Assembly (NCBI GenBank): GCA_022565745.1
Contig: JAIUMB010000003.1
Location: forward strand, 1-41,066
Length of the DNA: 41,066 nucleotides
Direction: 5' to 3'
Source: Cryomorphaceae bacterium
GTDB taxonomy: Bacteria > Bacteroidota > Bacteroidia > Flavobacteriales > Schleiferiaceae
Below, in pieces: positions 7,083 to 15,800 of this stretch. Each line of letters opens with the position of its first letter. Position 1 is the first letter of the stretch. The notes beneath the pieces were generated by a model. That model was not told the origin of the DNA, searched no databases, and saw only the letters and a program-made list of their open reading frames with translations. The position numbers were made by a program, and so were the translations under genes.

Positions 7083-7904
7083 TTAGTAAAACCGAAACGA
7101 CACACCAAACTCAATGCTGTGTCCATACCAATCACTGCGAATATTTTGGTTTAAAGCGTTCGTATTTTCAATGGAACGGCTTAGATTGGGAATACCTTGA
7201 AATTGGCGATACTCTACGAGAAAGGTCAGTTCATTAAATTCAAAAGAAATACCAGCAGTTGCGCCGTAAATAATGGATGTACCAATGAGTCGAATACGAT
7301 TAATCCCGTCAATAATTGGTGAGTCAGGGGTGTAGGTATTACCGTTTTCTAAAGGCTGAAATGTTTGCGCTGTAATTTCAGAAACACCACTGCTTGGACT
7401 GATTAGTGTATTAAAAAATCCATTGACATAAATATTGATGGCGCCCACATTGCCGTCTTCGTCCCAGTCGAATGGAAACGAGTAACCACCTCCCATAGAG
7501 AAGGGAATGGCAAAATATTTTAATCTGGTGTTGACATCTATAAAACCGTACTCATCATTTTCAAACCGCTTTGAATAACCAAAAAATTGTTCGCTAACGC
7601 CTAAGTTTGTCTTGGCGAACCAGTGCTCGTTAAAGAAAAAACGAAGGCCAAAATCCAAGCCGTAATTTCTTGTATAACTTGGGTTAAAAGAGGAGGTGCC
7701 TTCGCTGGTAATGGGCGCAAATTCGTTGATGAAGTCGTTGTTGCGCGTCATGATTTCAACGGGAATTGCACCGTTTTCTTGTTGAGTAAGGCCGTACTTA
7801 AACGTCAATTCTTTCTCAACATTCACCCAAGAGAACTGACCGTTGACTTGCTGATGTGAAATAAATAGAGAGACAAATAAAAACAAAAATGTACGCTCTG
7901 TCAT
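7083..7904 (-). CDS. Predicted outer-membrane beta-barrel protein, function unknown
   Basis: Predicted 273 residues from the ATG at 7904, with a signal peptide MTERTFLFLFVSLFIS ending about VNG-Q at residue 23. The mature part shows alternating strands and aromatic girdles, and ends HSIEFGVSFRFY, the terminal-strand pattern ending in an aromatic residue that is typical of outer-membrane barrels. It resembles the PorT/OmpA-like small barrels common in Bacteroidota but I cannot assign a named family. A longer frame would start at 7940, but this start puts the signal peptide at the N-terminus and leaves the -7 box TACCTTTG (7926-7933) upstream. It converges with msrB. Confidence 0.65.
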   Translation of the reverse strand: MTERTFLFLFVSLFISHQQVNGQFSWVNVEKELTFKYGLTQQENGAIPVEIMTRNNDFINEFAPITSEGTSSFNPSYTRNYGLDFGLRFFFNEHWFAKTNLGVSEQFFGYSKRFENDEYGFIDVNTRLKYFAIPFSMGGGYSFPFDWDEDGNVGAINIYVNGFFNTLISPSSGVSEITAQTFQPLENGNTYTPDSPIIDGINRIRLIGTSIIYGATAGISFEFNELTFLVEYRQFQGIPNLSRSIENTNALNQNIRSDWYGHSIEFGVSFRFY

Positions 7905-7925
7905 ATACGATTTTAAAGTATGCGA

Positions 7926-7933
7926 CAAAGGTA
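7926..7933 (-). promoter_or_regulatory. -7 box TACCTTTG for the outer-membrane barrel gene
   Basis: Read on the minus strand, 7933-7926 gives TACCTTTG, a match to TANNTTTG, about 20 nt upstream of the ATG at 7904. No correctly spaced -33 box is seen. Confidence 0.4.
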
Positions 7934-7957
7934 CAATCAATCTAATGCAATTGATGT

Positions 7958-8128
7958 TTAGATTTTAGTGATGTAAAATGCACTAAAAATTATGCCTATA
8001 AGCAGCACAAGCACCACAGCAATTTGTTGTTTGAGGTTTTTGCGCTTGTCCGGGGACTCTTTGCGTTTTCTTTTTAAGCGTCGAATGGCCTTCGCACGAC
8101 GCCTAACGCGATCTTTTGGATGTGCCAT
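7958..8128 (-). CDS. Small basic tail-anchored membrane protein, unknown
   Basis: A 56-residue protein from the ATG at 8128 (MAHPKDRVRRRAKAIRRLKR). The first 34 residues are extremely basic, with more than a dozen Arg/Lys. The last 22 form one hydrophobic segment (IAVVLVLLIGIIFSAFYITKI) reaching the C-terminus, so the basic part should face the cytoplasm. A longer frame would start at 8191, but the extra 21 residues look unlike a leader. It sits on the same strand as the genes on either side, with gaps of about 55-100 bp. No family recognised. Confidence 0.55.
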   Translation of the reverse strand: MAHPKDRVRRRAKAIRRLKRKRKESPDKRKNLKQQIAVVLVLLIGIIFSAFYITKI

Positions 8129-8226
8129 GATTCGTTTGGTTTTAATTGTCGCCTCAAATATAGTATATTTTGTAACTAAATCCAAATCCATTGGCAGTAA
8201 ATGATTTAACGGCGTAAATCCTTATT

Positions 8227-8628
8227 TTACGAGATGGGATTTAAAACCACGCTAAATATGGTAATGGTGTTTGGGTCGCGACCATAATGCAGCTTGTCGA
8301 TGGCCTCAGGGATGTCTTTTGCCCTAAAATAAGACGTGTGCAGCTCTTTGTTGTCTTTAAGCGACCACTGAATGGTGTATGAATTGTGTTCACTTTTATA
8401 CGCTTTTACATAGGTGAGCATTCTGCTAAGTGCGTCGCGCTTATCGTAGCCGATAGAAGTGTGGAATAAAAAGCTTTGCTCGTGCCTTGGATTGACGGTT
8501 ACTACATCCAGTCTAATTTTGTTATCTGATGTTGATTGAAAATTGAACATGATATTTGTTTTTCCGAGTTGGAGGTACTGCTCAATTTTCTTTTGTAGAT
8601 CCAATATATCAATGTGTTCGTCGCTCAT
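8227..8628 (-). CDS. Hypothetical cytoplasmic protein, 133 residues
   Basis: No signal peptide or membrane segment. It begins MSDEHIDILDLQKKIEQYLQ, a likely amphipathic helix, followed by mixed alpha/beta sequence (NIMFNFQST, KIRLDVVTV, SYTIQWSL, HTSYFRAKDIPEAIDKL, TITIFSVVLNPIS). The composition and coherent strand-helix order support a real gene. I do not recognise the family. It is divergent from trmD, with 79 bp between the two starts. Confidence 0.6.
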   Translation of the reverse strand: MSDEHIDILDLQKKIEQYLQLGKTNIMFNFQSTSDNKIRLDVVTVNPRHEQSFLFHTSIGYDKRDALSRMLTYVKAYKSEHNSYTIQWSLKDNKELHTSYFRAKDIPEAIDKLHYGRDPNTITIFSVVLNPIS

Positions 8629-8695
8629 AACATTTTTTTTTGCGAAGGTACACCAATGGCCAATATTTACATATCTCGGTTGCTAATAAATATGC

Positions 8696-8703
8696 TATTT
8701 TTG
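8696..8703 (+). promoter_or_regulatory. -7 box TATTTTTG directly before trmD
   Basis: TATTTTTG ends 4 nt before the trmD ATG at 8708 (TTTGCCGCATG). With transcription starting 5-7 nt after the box the mRNA would begin at or next to the start codon, so trmD may be translated as a leaderless message. No clear -33 box at the usual spacing. Confidence 0.5.
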
Positions 8704-8707
8704 CCGC

Positions 8708-9400
8708 ATGCGAATAGACATTATAACAGCTCTTCCAAAATTACTGGAAAGTCCTTTTTCCGACTCCATTTTGCAGCGTGCAATTAAAAAAGGCATAGTA
8801 GAAGTGCATTTGCACAATCTTCGCGATTACGGAATTGGCAAGCATAAGCAAATAGACGACTATCAATTTGGTGGAGGTGCAGGTATGGTTATGCTAATTG
8901 AGCCTGTAGAGCAATGTATTTCGGGCTTAAAACGTGAACGACATTACGATGAAGTTATCTACATGACCCCAGATGGAGATCGTTTTAATCAACGTACCGC
9001 CAATGCGCTATCGCTTTGTCAAAACATCATCATTCTGTGTGGGCACTACAAGGGCGTTGATCAACGTGTTCGTGATTTGTTTATTACCAAAGAAATATCC
9101 ATAGGCGATTATGTATTAAGCGGTGGAGAGCTCGCAGCTGCTGTGGTCAGTGACGCGGTTATTCGCCTTCTACCGGGCGTGCTCAATGACGAAACCAGTG
9201 CGCTTACCGATTCATTTCAAGACGACTTGCTAGCGCCTCCGGTATATACGCGGCCGGCCGATTACCAAGGACATAAAGTCCCCGATGTGCTTACTGGAGG
9301 GAATTTTGCTGATATTGATGCTTGGAGAGAAGAGCAAGCGTGGCAACGTACCAAAGAACGCCGTCCGGATTTATTGCCAAAAAACCATGATGAACTTTAG
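8708..9400 (+). CDS. trmD: tRNA (guanine-37-N1)-methyltransferase
   Basis: TrmD methylates G37 next to the anticodon of tRNAs, preventing +1 frameshifting. The 230-residue protein shows the SPOUT trefoil-knot signatures: [20 protein letters not shown] near residues 42-61, [20 protein letters not shown] (the SAM-binding knot), [15 protein letters not shown], and [16 protein letters not shown] with the catalytic Asp region. Length and start agree with the family. Unlike many bacteria it is not beside rpsP, rimM or rplS. Its last 14 nt overlap queA, another tRNA-modifying enzyme, which suggests coupled expression. Confidence 0.97.
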   Translation: MRIDIITALPKLLESPFSDSILQRAIKKGIVEVHLHNLRDYGIGKHKQIDDYQFGGGAGMVMLIEPVEQCISGLKRERHYDEVIYMTPDGDRFNQRTANALSLCQNIIILCGHYKGVDQRVRDLFITKEISIGDYVLSGGELAAAVVSDAVIRLLPGVLNDETSALTDSFQDDLLAPPVYTRPADYQGHKVPDVLTGGNFADIDAWREEQAWQRTKERRPDLLPKNHDEL

Positions 9401-10592
9401 TGAACTCCCTTCCCCACATTCTTACGATTATCATTTACCAGAAAATAGGATTGCGTTTAAGCCTCTAGAAAAAAGGGATGATTCGCGCTTGTTGGTTTAC
9501 AGTCAAGGGCAAATTGACCATCGGCGCTTTTATGAATTACCCGCGTTATTACCTGCCAATAGCCGATTGTTTTTCAATGAAACCAAAGTGGTGATGGCCA
9601 GATTGCACGCATTGGTGCCGGAGAAAAACCGCCTTATTGAAATATTTTGTTTGGAAGCTCCAAAGGGAAAAAGCGTCGAACAGGTTATGCAGTCTAAAAA
9701 CTCCGCAACATTTTACTGTTTGGTAGGTGGTGCACGTCACTGGAAAAGTGGCACGCTGAATATTCAGGTAGAGCATAATGATTTTCAAGCCACTCTTGAA
9801 CTGGAAATGCTCCAAAGAGAAGAAGGGAAGTTTTTAATTGGTTTTGCTTGGCAAGGCGATTTCACCTTTGCGGAAATCCTCGATGCCGCCGGGAAAGTAC
9901 CATTGCCTCCGTATATAAGGCGGGATGTTGAAGAAAGCGATTCCTCACGTTATCAAACGGTTTACGCCAAACAAAAGGGTTCGGTTGCTGCACCTACCGC
10001 TGGTTTGCATTTTACTCAGGAAGTGATGCAGAAAATAAGTGAACGAGACATTCATATGTGTCCACTTGTCCTTCACGTTGGTGGAGGTACATTTCTGCCG
10101 TTAAAGGCCGAGGCATTAGAGAATCACATCATGCACGCGGAGGAAATGGTTGTTACGCAAGAAACGATTGAGGCCATTCAAGACGAGGTCGATAAACGTG
10201 TTGCCGTAGGCACCACCAGTGTGAGATACTTAGAAACACTATATTGGTTGGGTGTTAAGTGCATACAAGGTGGTGATTGTTCTTTTTTAGACCAATGGGC
10301 GCCTTATACCTTACCGCAAAATATCTCTCTTCAAGATAGTATGAGGGCTTTGTATAATTTTATTGGGGAGGGCAAGCTGTACGCAAAAACATCGATGATG
10401 ATTATTCCTGGATACCGTTTTCGTGTGGTTGACGGTTTGGTTACCAATTTCCATCAACCCAAATCAACGTTATTGATGTTGGTTGCAGCCGTAGTCGGTG
10501 CCGATTGGAAGCGCATTTATCAAGAAGCGCTGGACAACGGTTATCGCTTTTTGAGTTACGGAGATTCAAATCTTTATTGGGTGAATGGGTGA
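9387..10592 (+). CDS. queA: S-adenosylmethionine:tRNA ribosyltransferase-isomerase
   Basis: QueA transfers and isomerises the ribose of SAM onto preQ1-modified tRNA to make epoxyqueuosine at position 34. Family blocks are in order: [25 protein letters not shown] near the N-terminus, [73 protein letters not shown], and [18 protein letters not shown] near the end. The ATG at 9387 (or 9390) is chosen because it aligns with the family N-terminus; the frame upstream of it is only a trmD overlap. At 401 residues it is slightly longer than proteobacterial QueA, as seen in Bacteroidota. It probably shares the trmD transcript. Confidence 0.95.
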   Translation: MMNFSELPSPHSYDYHLPENRIAFKPLEKRDDSRLLVYSQGQIDHRRFYELPALLPANSRLFFNETKVVMARLHALVPEKNRLIEIFCLEAPKGKSVEQVMQSKNSATFYCLVGGARHWKSGTLNIQVEHNDFQATLELEMLQREEGKFLIGFAWQGDFTFAEILDAAGKVPLPPYIRRDVEESDSSRYQTVYAKQKGSVAAPTAGLHFTQEVMQKISERDIHMCPLVLHVGGGTFLPLKAEALENHIMHAEEMVVTQETIEAIQDEVDKRVAVGTTSVRYLETLYWLGVKCIQGGDCSFLDQWAPYTLPQNISLQDSMRALYNFIGEGKLYAKTSMMIIPGYRFRVVDGLVTNFHQPKSTLLMLVAAVVGADWKRIYQEALDNGYRFLSYGDSNLYWVNG

Positions 10593-10656
10593 TGCAAATG
10601 GCAGATGCTTTATTGTGAATGCTTACAAATGCCCAATAATTACCAGTCTCAATAAT

Positions 10657-10684
10657 TTTACACTTTACACTTTACACTTTACAC
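10657..10684. repeat. Four perfect tandem TTTACAC heptamers
   Basis: Four uninterrupted copies of TTTACAC, followed by TTT, lie between the convergent 3' ends of queA and thyA, 10 bp from the thyA stop. The array has no hairpin. It is a short simple repeat likely to vary by slippage. Confidence 0.85.
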
Positions 10685-10694
10685 TTTTGATTTA

Positions 10695-11489
10695 TTAAAC
10701 CGCCACTTCTCCCTTAATGTGCGGATGCGGATCATATCCTTCCAGCGTGAAATCGTCGTAAGTAAAACCAAAGATGTCTTTTACATCGGGATTGATTTTC
10801 ATACTAGGCAAAGGTCTTGGTGCACGAGAAACTTGCAATTTAACCTGTTCCATGTGATTGCTATATATGTGCGCATCGCCAAAAGTGTGCACAAAGTCAC
10901 CCACTTCGAGTTCGCAAACTTGAGCCATCATCATGGTGAGTAGAGCGTAGGAGGCGATGTTGAAAGGAACGCCCAAGAAAATATCAGCACTGCGTTGGTA
11001 TAGTTGACAAGACAATTTGTTGTTGGCCACATAAAATTGAAAAAACGTGTGACAGGGAGGTAGCGCCATGTTTTCAATATCGGCGACATTCCAGGCGCTC
11101 ACGATAAGGCGGCGGCTGTCGGGCGTTTTTTTGATTTGCTCTACTACCCTGCTGATTTGGTCGATGGTTTCTCCGTTATGGGTAGGCCATGAACGCCATT
11201 GGTGGCCGTAAACCGGGCCGAGATTTCCGTTCTCATCAGCCCATTCATCCCAAATGCGAACCTTGTTTTCTTTTAGATAGGCAATATTGGTGTCGCCGCT
11301 TAAAAACCATAAGAGTTCATGTATGATGGATCGAAGGTGGAGTTTTTTGGTGGTCACTAAAGGAAAACCTTTTGATAAGTCAAACCGCATTTGATGACCA
11401 AAAACAGAACGAGTACCTGTACCCGTTCTGTCTGTTTTATCAACGCCTTCTTCAAGTACGCGTTTGATGAGATCGTGATATTGTTGCAT
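10695..11489 (-). CDS. thyA: Thymidylate synthase
   Basis: Converts dUMP to dTMP with 5,10-methylenetetrahydrofolate. At 264 residues it has the length of the E. coli enzyme. Visible features are [12 protein letters not shown] (20-31), [37 protein letters not shown], and catalytic C146 in [32 protein letters not shown] and HIYSNHMEQ, with its folate/dUMP-contacting residues, follow. A dihydrofolate reductase gene, a frequent neighbour, is not seen before dps. Its promoter overlaps the 3' end of dps. Confidence 0.98.
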   Translation of the reverse strand: MQQYHDLIKRVLEEGVDKTDRTGTGTRSVFGHQMRFDLSKGFPLVTTKKLHLRSIIHELLWFLSGDTNIAYLKENKVRIWDEWADENGNLGPVYGHQWRSWPTHNGETIDQISRVVEQIKKTPDSRRLIVSAWNVADIENMALPPCHTFFQFYVANNKLSCQLYQRSADIFLGVPFNIASYALLTMMMAQVCELEVGDFVHTFGDAHIYSNHMEQVKLQVSRAPRPLPSMKINPDVKDIFGFTYDDFTLEGYDPHPHIKGEVAV

Positions 11490-11512
11490 GATGCTTTGTC
11501 AATTCGAAAAGG

Positions 11513-11545
11513 CAAATTTACTTTATAAAACTCGTTAGCATCCAA
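11513..11545 (-). promoter_or_regulatory. thyA promoter (TTG-N22-TAAATTTG)
   Basis: Minus strand: TTG at 11545-11543 and TAAATTTG at 11520-11513 are separated by 22 bp, and the -7 box is 23 nt upstream of the thyA ATG. The promoter lies over the last codons and stop of dps, so thyA can be transcribed separately from dps. Confidence 0.55.
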
Positions 11546-11991
11546 TGCATTTTCTCGGTGCGCTTAATGTATCCGGTTAGCATGTCTTCAGTCGCTACAT
11601 CACCGATGGCAGCAGCCTCTTCCAACGAATCAACCATAAATGAAAGTAAAATTTCAAAATCGCTCAGCACTTCTTTCACCATCTCTTCGCCGCTTAAGTC
11701 GGTGCCGGTTTCTTTGATTTCGGCCATTTCTAGATATTCTTTTAGCGTGCTTGCTGGGGTGTGACCAAATACGCGAATGCGTTCGGCGATTTCGTCGATT
11801 TCTAGTTTGACTTCGTTGTACTCGTTTTCAAACTGATCGTGTAAATCAAAGAAATCACTACCGGTAACATTCCAATGATAATTGCGAAGCTTTTGGTAGT
11901 GCACGTGAAGATTCGCTAGAACGAGATTGAGTGTATCTACAACGTTTTTGGATTCTTCTGAATCAAAACCGAGTTTTTTGAACGTAGCCAT
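11518..11991 (-). CDS. dps: Dps-family ferritin-like DNA-protection protein
   Basis: Dps dodecamers oxidise and store iron using peroxide and protect DNA in stress or starvation. The 157-residue product has the intersubunit ferroxidase ligands: H39 (NYHWNVTG), H51, E55, D66 and E70 (HDQFENEYNEVKLEIDEIAERI), in the spacing of Listeria-type Dps, with E in place of the usual D at 55. GHTPASTLKEYL follows. There is no lysine-rich N-terminal tail like that of E. coli, so DNA binding is uncertain. The ATG at 11991 fits the family N-terminus and leaves a well-formed promoter upstream. Confidence 0.93.
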   Translation of the reverse strand: MATFKKLGFDSEESKNVVDTLNLVLANLHVHYQKLRNYHWNVTGSDFFDLHDQFENEYNEVKLEIDEIAERIRVFGHTPASTLKEYLEMAEIKETGTDLSGEEMVKEVLSDFEILLSFMVDSLEEAAAIGDVATEDMLTGYIKRTEKMHWMLTSFIK

Positions 11992-12035
11992 AAATAAAAT
12001 GTGTTTTAAATTATTGATTATCAAATGAACATCTA

Positions 12036-12067
12036 CAAATATAATGTGCAGTTAAGCATTTTCCAAA
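12036..12067 (-). promoter_or_regulatory. dps promoter (TTTG-N20-TATATTTG)
   Basis: On the minus strand TTTG (12067-12064) and TATATTTG (12043-12036) are 20 bp apart, an excellent match to the Bacteroidota vegetative promoter. The leader before the ATG is about 40 nt. I see no clear regulator operator. Confidence 0.6.
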
Positions 12068-12176
12068 TGACATAGGTCACATACCACATAAAGTTTTCTC
12101 AATGCATTAGAAAAAAGGTGCTTGATAAACTTTAAAATTTACGTAAAAAAAGTGCCCTCGGCGTATATGAAAAAAT

Positions 12177-12184
12177 TACTTTTG
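12177..12184 (+). promoter_or_regulatory. -7 box TACTTTTG upstream of ruvA
   Basis: TACTTTTG matches TANNTTTG and lies 29 bp before the ruvA ATG. A -33 box at the proper distance is not evident. It would drive ruvA and, given the 8-bp gap between the genes, probably sprA. Confidence 0.45.
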
Positions 12185-12213
12185 CCGTTCTTTTTACATC
12201 ACAAAAGAGACCT

Positions 12214-12804
12214 ATGATATTTAGTTTACGTGGATCATTATTGATTTCAAAACCAACCCATTCGGTGGTTGAGTGCTGTGGCGTTGGTTATCAGATTAAT
12301 CATTCAATACACACTTACGAAGCCATTCGCAATCAGAAAGACGTTTATGTGCTTACCCACTTAATTGTTCGCGAAGACGCACAAATCTTATATGGATTCA
12401 ACGATAAGGCGGAAAAAGACATGTTTTTACTCCTAACGAGTGTGTCGGGTGTTGGTCCAAACTCCGCAAGACTGATTTTATCACACATGACGGCAGCTGA
12501 GTTGGTGCGAGTCATTGGTGCCGGCCAAAGCGATGTGCTGCGAACCGTCAAAGGTATTGGGGCAAAAACAGCGGAAAGAATTATCGTAGACTTAAAAGAC
12601 AAAATCGCTTCAGTTTCTGGTGATATGACCGATGACGCCATCGCGTCAATAGCGGACAACAGCATGATGCCCGATGCCTTGACAGCCTTAGAGGTACTGG
12701 GATACCCCAAGGCAGCCGCGGTGAAGGCCATCAAAAAGGCCATGCAAGTTCCCGGTGTAACAACCGTAGATCAAATCATTAAACAATCGCTTAAAAACCT
12801 GTAA
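12214..12804 (+). CDS. ruvA: Holliday junction branch migration protein RuvA
   Basis: RuvA binds four-way DNA junctions as a tetramer and loads the RuvB motor for branch migration. The 196-residue protein has the N-terminal OB domain (MIFSLRGSLL and VVECCGVGYQI), two helix-hairpin-helix motifs (LLTSVSGVGPNSARLIL near residue 71 and LRTVKGIGAKTAERIIVDL near 109), an acidic linker, and the C-terminal RuvB-interacting domain (PDALTALEVLGYPKAAAVKAI). It ends 8 bp before the sprA start. The ruvA-sprA order is conserved in Flavobacteriia. Confidence 0.97.
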   Translation: MIFSLRGSLLISKPTHSVVECCGVGYQINHSIHTYEAIRNQKDVYVLTHLIVREDAQILYGFNDKAEKDMFLLLTSVSGVGPNSARLILSHMTAAELVRVIGAGQSDVLRTVKGIGAKTAERIIVDLKDKIASVSGDMTDDAIASIADNSMMPDALTALEVLGYPKAAAVKAIKKAMQVPGVTTVDQIIKQSLKNL

Positions 12805-12812
12805 TTTTAGGT

Positions 12813-15800
12813 TTGATACATTCATTCTACCGATATAGTGGATTTTTGCTGTTGATAGGCTTAACGGCGTTGGTGCTTTCACCAGCGCGTGCCTTGACGC
12901 ATCTGCACTTGGAAAATGAGTGGGTGTGGGCCAACGATAGTACAGAGCCGGATACGTTTCCCTATCCCTATACCGGTGAAGGAAGTGGGTTGTATCTCAA
13001 AGATCCTTCAAACGTAAAAGAGGAGGTTTCTTATGATCCGGAAACCAACATGTATGTGATTACCAAAAAAATTGGTGAAACAGAAGTGGGTACGCCAAGA
13101 TATCTCACACCAGAGGAATACCGCGAATACGTATTTAGTCAGCAAAGCACAGATTATTGGGAACAAAAAGCGGGTTCAGGTGCCGGTCGAAAGCGCGACC
13201 CTGAAGACGATGGTCGGGACGCGGGATCTGGACTTATTCCTCAAATTGAAGTGGGTGGTGAACGGTTTAAAAATATTTTTGGTAGCAACTTTATTGAAAT
13301 CCGACCTCAAGGTGCTGCTACGCTAACCATAGGTGGTCGATTTCAGCGTGTTGATAACCCTATGATCCCCGAGAGAAATCGAAGTACGTTTAACTTGTTG
13401 TTTGAACAAAGGATTCAGATGAACGTGACCGGTCAAATTGGTACGCGACTTAATCTGCAGACCAACTACGATACAGAAGCGACGTTTGCCTTTGAAAATA
13501 CCATGAAAACGGAGTTTACCGGTGAGGAAGATGATATTTTTAAGAAAATTGAGGTGGGTAACGTAAACCTGCCGCTCAACTCTGCCTTAATCACCGGCGC
13601 ACAAAGCCTCTTCGGGGTAAAAACACAAATGCAGTTTGGTAAAACCATGGTGACTGCCGTGTTGTCTGAACAACGTAGTCAGACCAGCTCGGTCAACGTA
13701 GAAGGCGGTGGCATGCAGCAGGAGTTTATGATTCAGGCCGACCAATATGAGGCTAATAGACACTACTTTTTATCGCACTACTTCAGAGATAACTACGAGA
13801 GATATTTGCGCAATGCGCCTGTTATCACTTCGCCTATTCAGATTACACGTATTGAAGTGTGGGTGACCAATCGCCGCAGTCAAACCGAAGATGTACGTAA
13901 CATAGTTGCTTTTATGGACCTTGGTGAAGCCGATAAACCATCGGCATATAGGAATTCTGACGCCAACTTGCCCGGGCCGAGAATTTTTACACGCGTAAAC
14001 GACCGACGCCACCCAGAGTTGCCGCACAATCAAATCAACAGTTTGAACCCTCGTCAACTCGAGCAACAGGTGAGTGGCATACGGGCCATTTCTACGGCGT
14101 CAACCAACTTGGAGAACAGAGGATATGTTGATGGAGTTGATTTTACCGATTTGTCAAACGCTAGAAAGCTGACGCCCCAAGAATTTTCTTTTCATCCACA
14201 GTTGGGATACATTTCATTGAATCAATCGCTCAATCAAGATGAGGTGTTGGCGGTCGCCTACCAATATACGGCCAATGGAAATACTTATCAGGTCGGTGAG
14301 TTTTCTAATGATGGTATAATGCCGCCCAGTACTCTTATTCTAAAAATGCTAAAAAGCACACTACTTGACGTTCGTGTGCCTCTTTGGGATTTGATGATGA
14401 AAAACGTCTATTCACTCAATGCATTTGGAATCTCTCCAGAAGATTTTCGCCTGGATGTGCTGTATTGGAACGACGAAACTGGGGTGCCAATCCCTTTTCT
14501 CCCAGAGGGAAATCTCAACGAAGAGCTCTTGCTTCGCGTAATGGAGCTCGATAGGGTCAATAAAAACTTAGACCCGCTACCTGATGGTATGTTTGACTTT
14601 ATGCCGGATGTCACCATCAAACCACAGACGGGTCGAATCATGTTCCCTGTTGTTGAGCCTTTTGGTAGCAATCTCCGGCGAAAATTAGATCCCGAATTTC
14701 ACGATCAATACGTGTTCCAACAACTCTATGATAGTACTCGGTTTCGAGCACAGGAAGAAACGCAACTCAATAAATTCTTCTTAAAGGGTCGATATAAATC
14801 CAGTAGTGGATCGGAAATACAACTCAACGCCATCAACATACCTCCGGGCTCGGTGATCGTAACCGCCGGAGGTTCGCGTCTTCAGGAAGATGTTGACTAC
14901 ACCGTGGATTACAACCTCGGTCGGGTAAAAATTCTCAACGAAGGTATTTTGCAATCGGGTATGCCCATCAAGGTGGATTTTGAAAACAATACCTTATTTA
15001 ATGTGCAAACCCGGCAGTTTTTTGGGGTGAATGTCGATCATAGACTGAGTGACGACATTAATATTGGTGGTAGCTTTTTGCATCTGCGAGAAAGACCCCT
15101 TACGCAAAAAGCCAACTTGGGCGAAGAACCAATCGCCAATTCCATTTGGGGAATGAACTCGCAGATCAATAAGGAAGTGCCTTTCCTTACTCGATTGGTA
15201 GATAATATTCCTTTTATCAGTACCAAAGAAAAATCAACAGTGTCGTTTCAAGGTGAATTTGCCCACCTTATTCCAGGTAGTCCGAGAGCCATCAACATTA
15301 CCGATGAAGAGACGACGTATATAGACGACTTTGAGACCAGTCAAATGTTTATCGATATTCGAAACCCCATGCAGTGGGTGATGGCAAGTACACCGGCTGG
15401 TCAGCCTGATTTGTTTCCGGAAGCATCTCTCAATAACGATGTTAAGGTAGGGTATAATCGTGCGCGAATGGCCTGGTATACGATCGACCCTATTTTCCAT
15501 TTGAGCAATCAAAGCACACCGCCTAATATTCGAGAAAACAGAGAGCTGCAGTCCGACCACTACGTCCGTGAAATCCTATTCCGTGAGGTGTTTCCCAATA
15601 TGGATCGCGACCCCGCACTACCGCGTAACATTCCTACCTTAGATGTTGCCTATTATCCCAGTGAACGCGGACAATACAATTTTGACGTGGAAGGTGAGCC
15701 GGGGATATCCGCCGGTTTGAACGAAGACGGAACGCTCCGTGATCCACAGTCGAGATGGGCGGGGATTATGCGTCAGTTGCAGACCAATAACTTTGAAGAG

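Noticed and set aside
7046-7237. 63-residue plus-strand ORF after msrB
   Set aside because: It is antisense to most of the barrel protein's C-terminal end and has no protein-like character.
9285-9386. Upstream start for queA
   Set aside because: The extra residues overlap trmD out of frame and do not match the QueA N-terminus.
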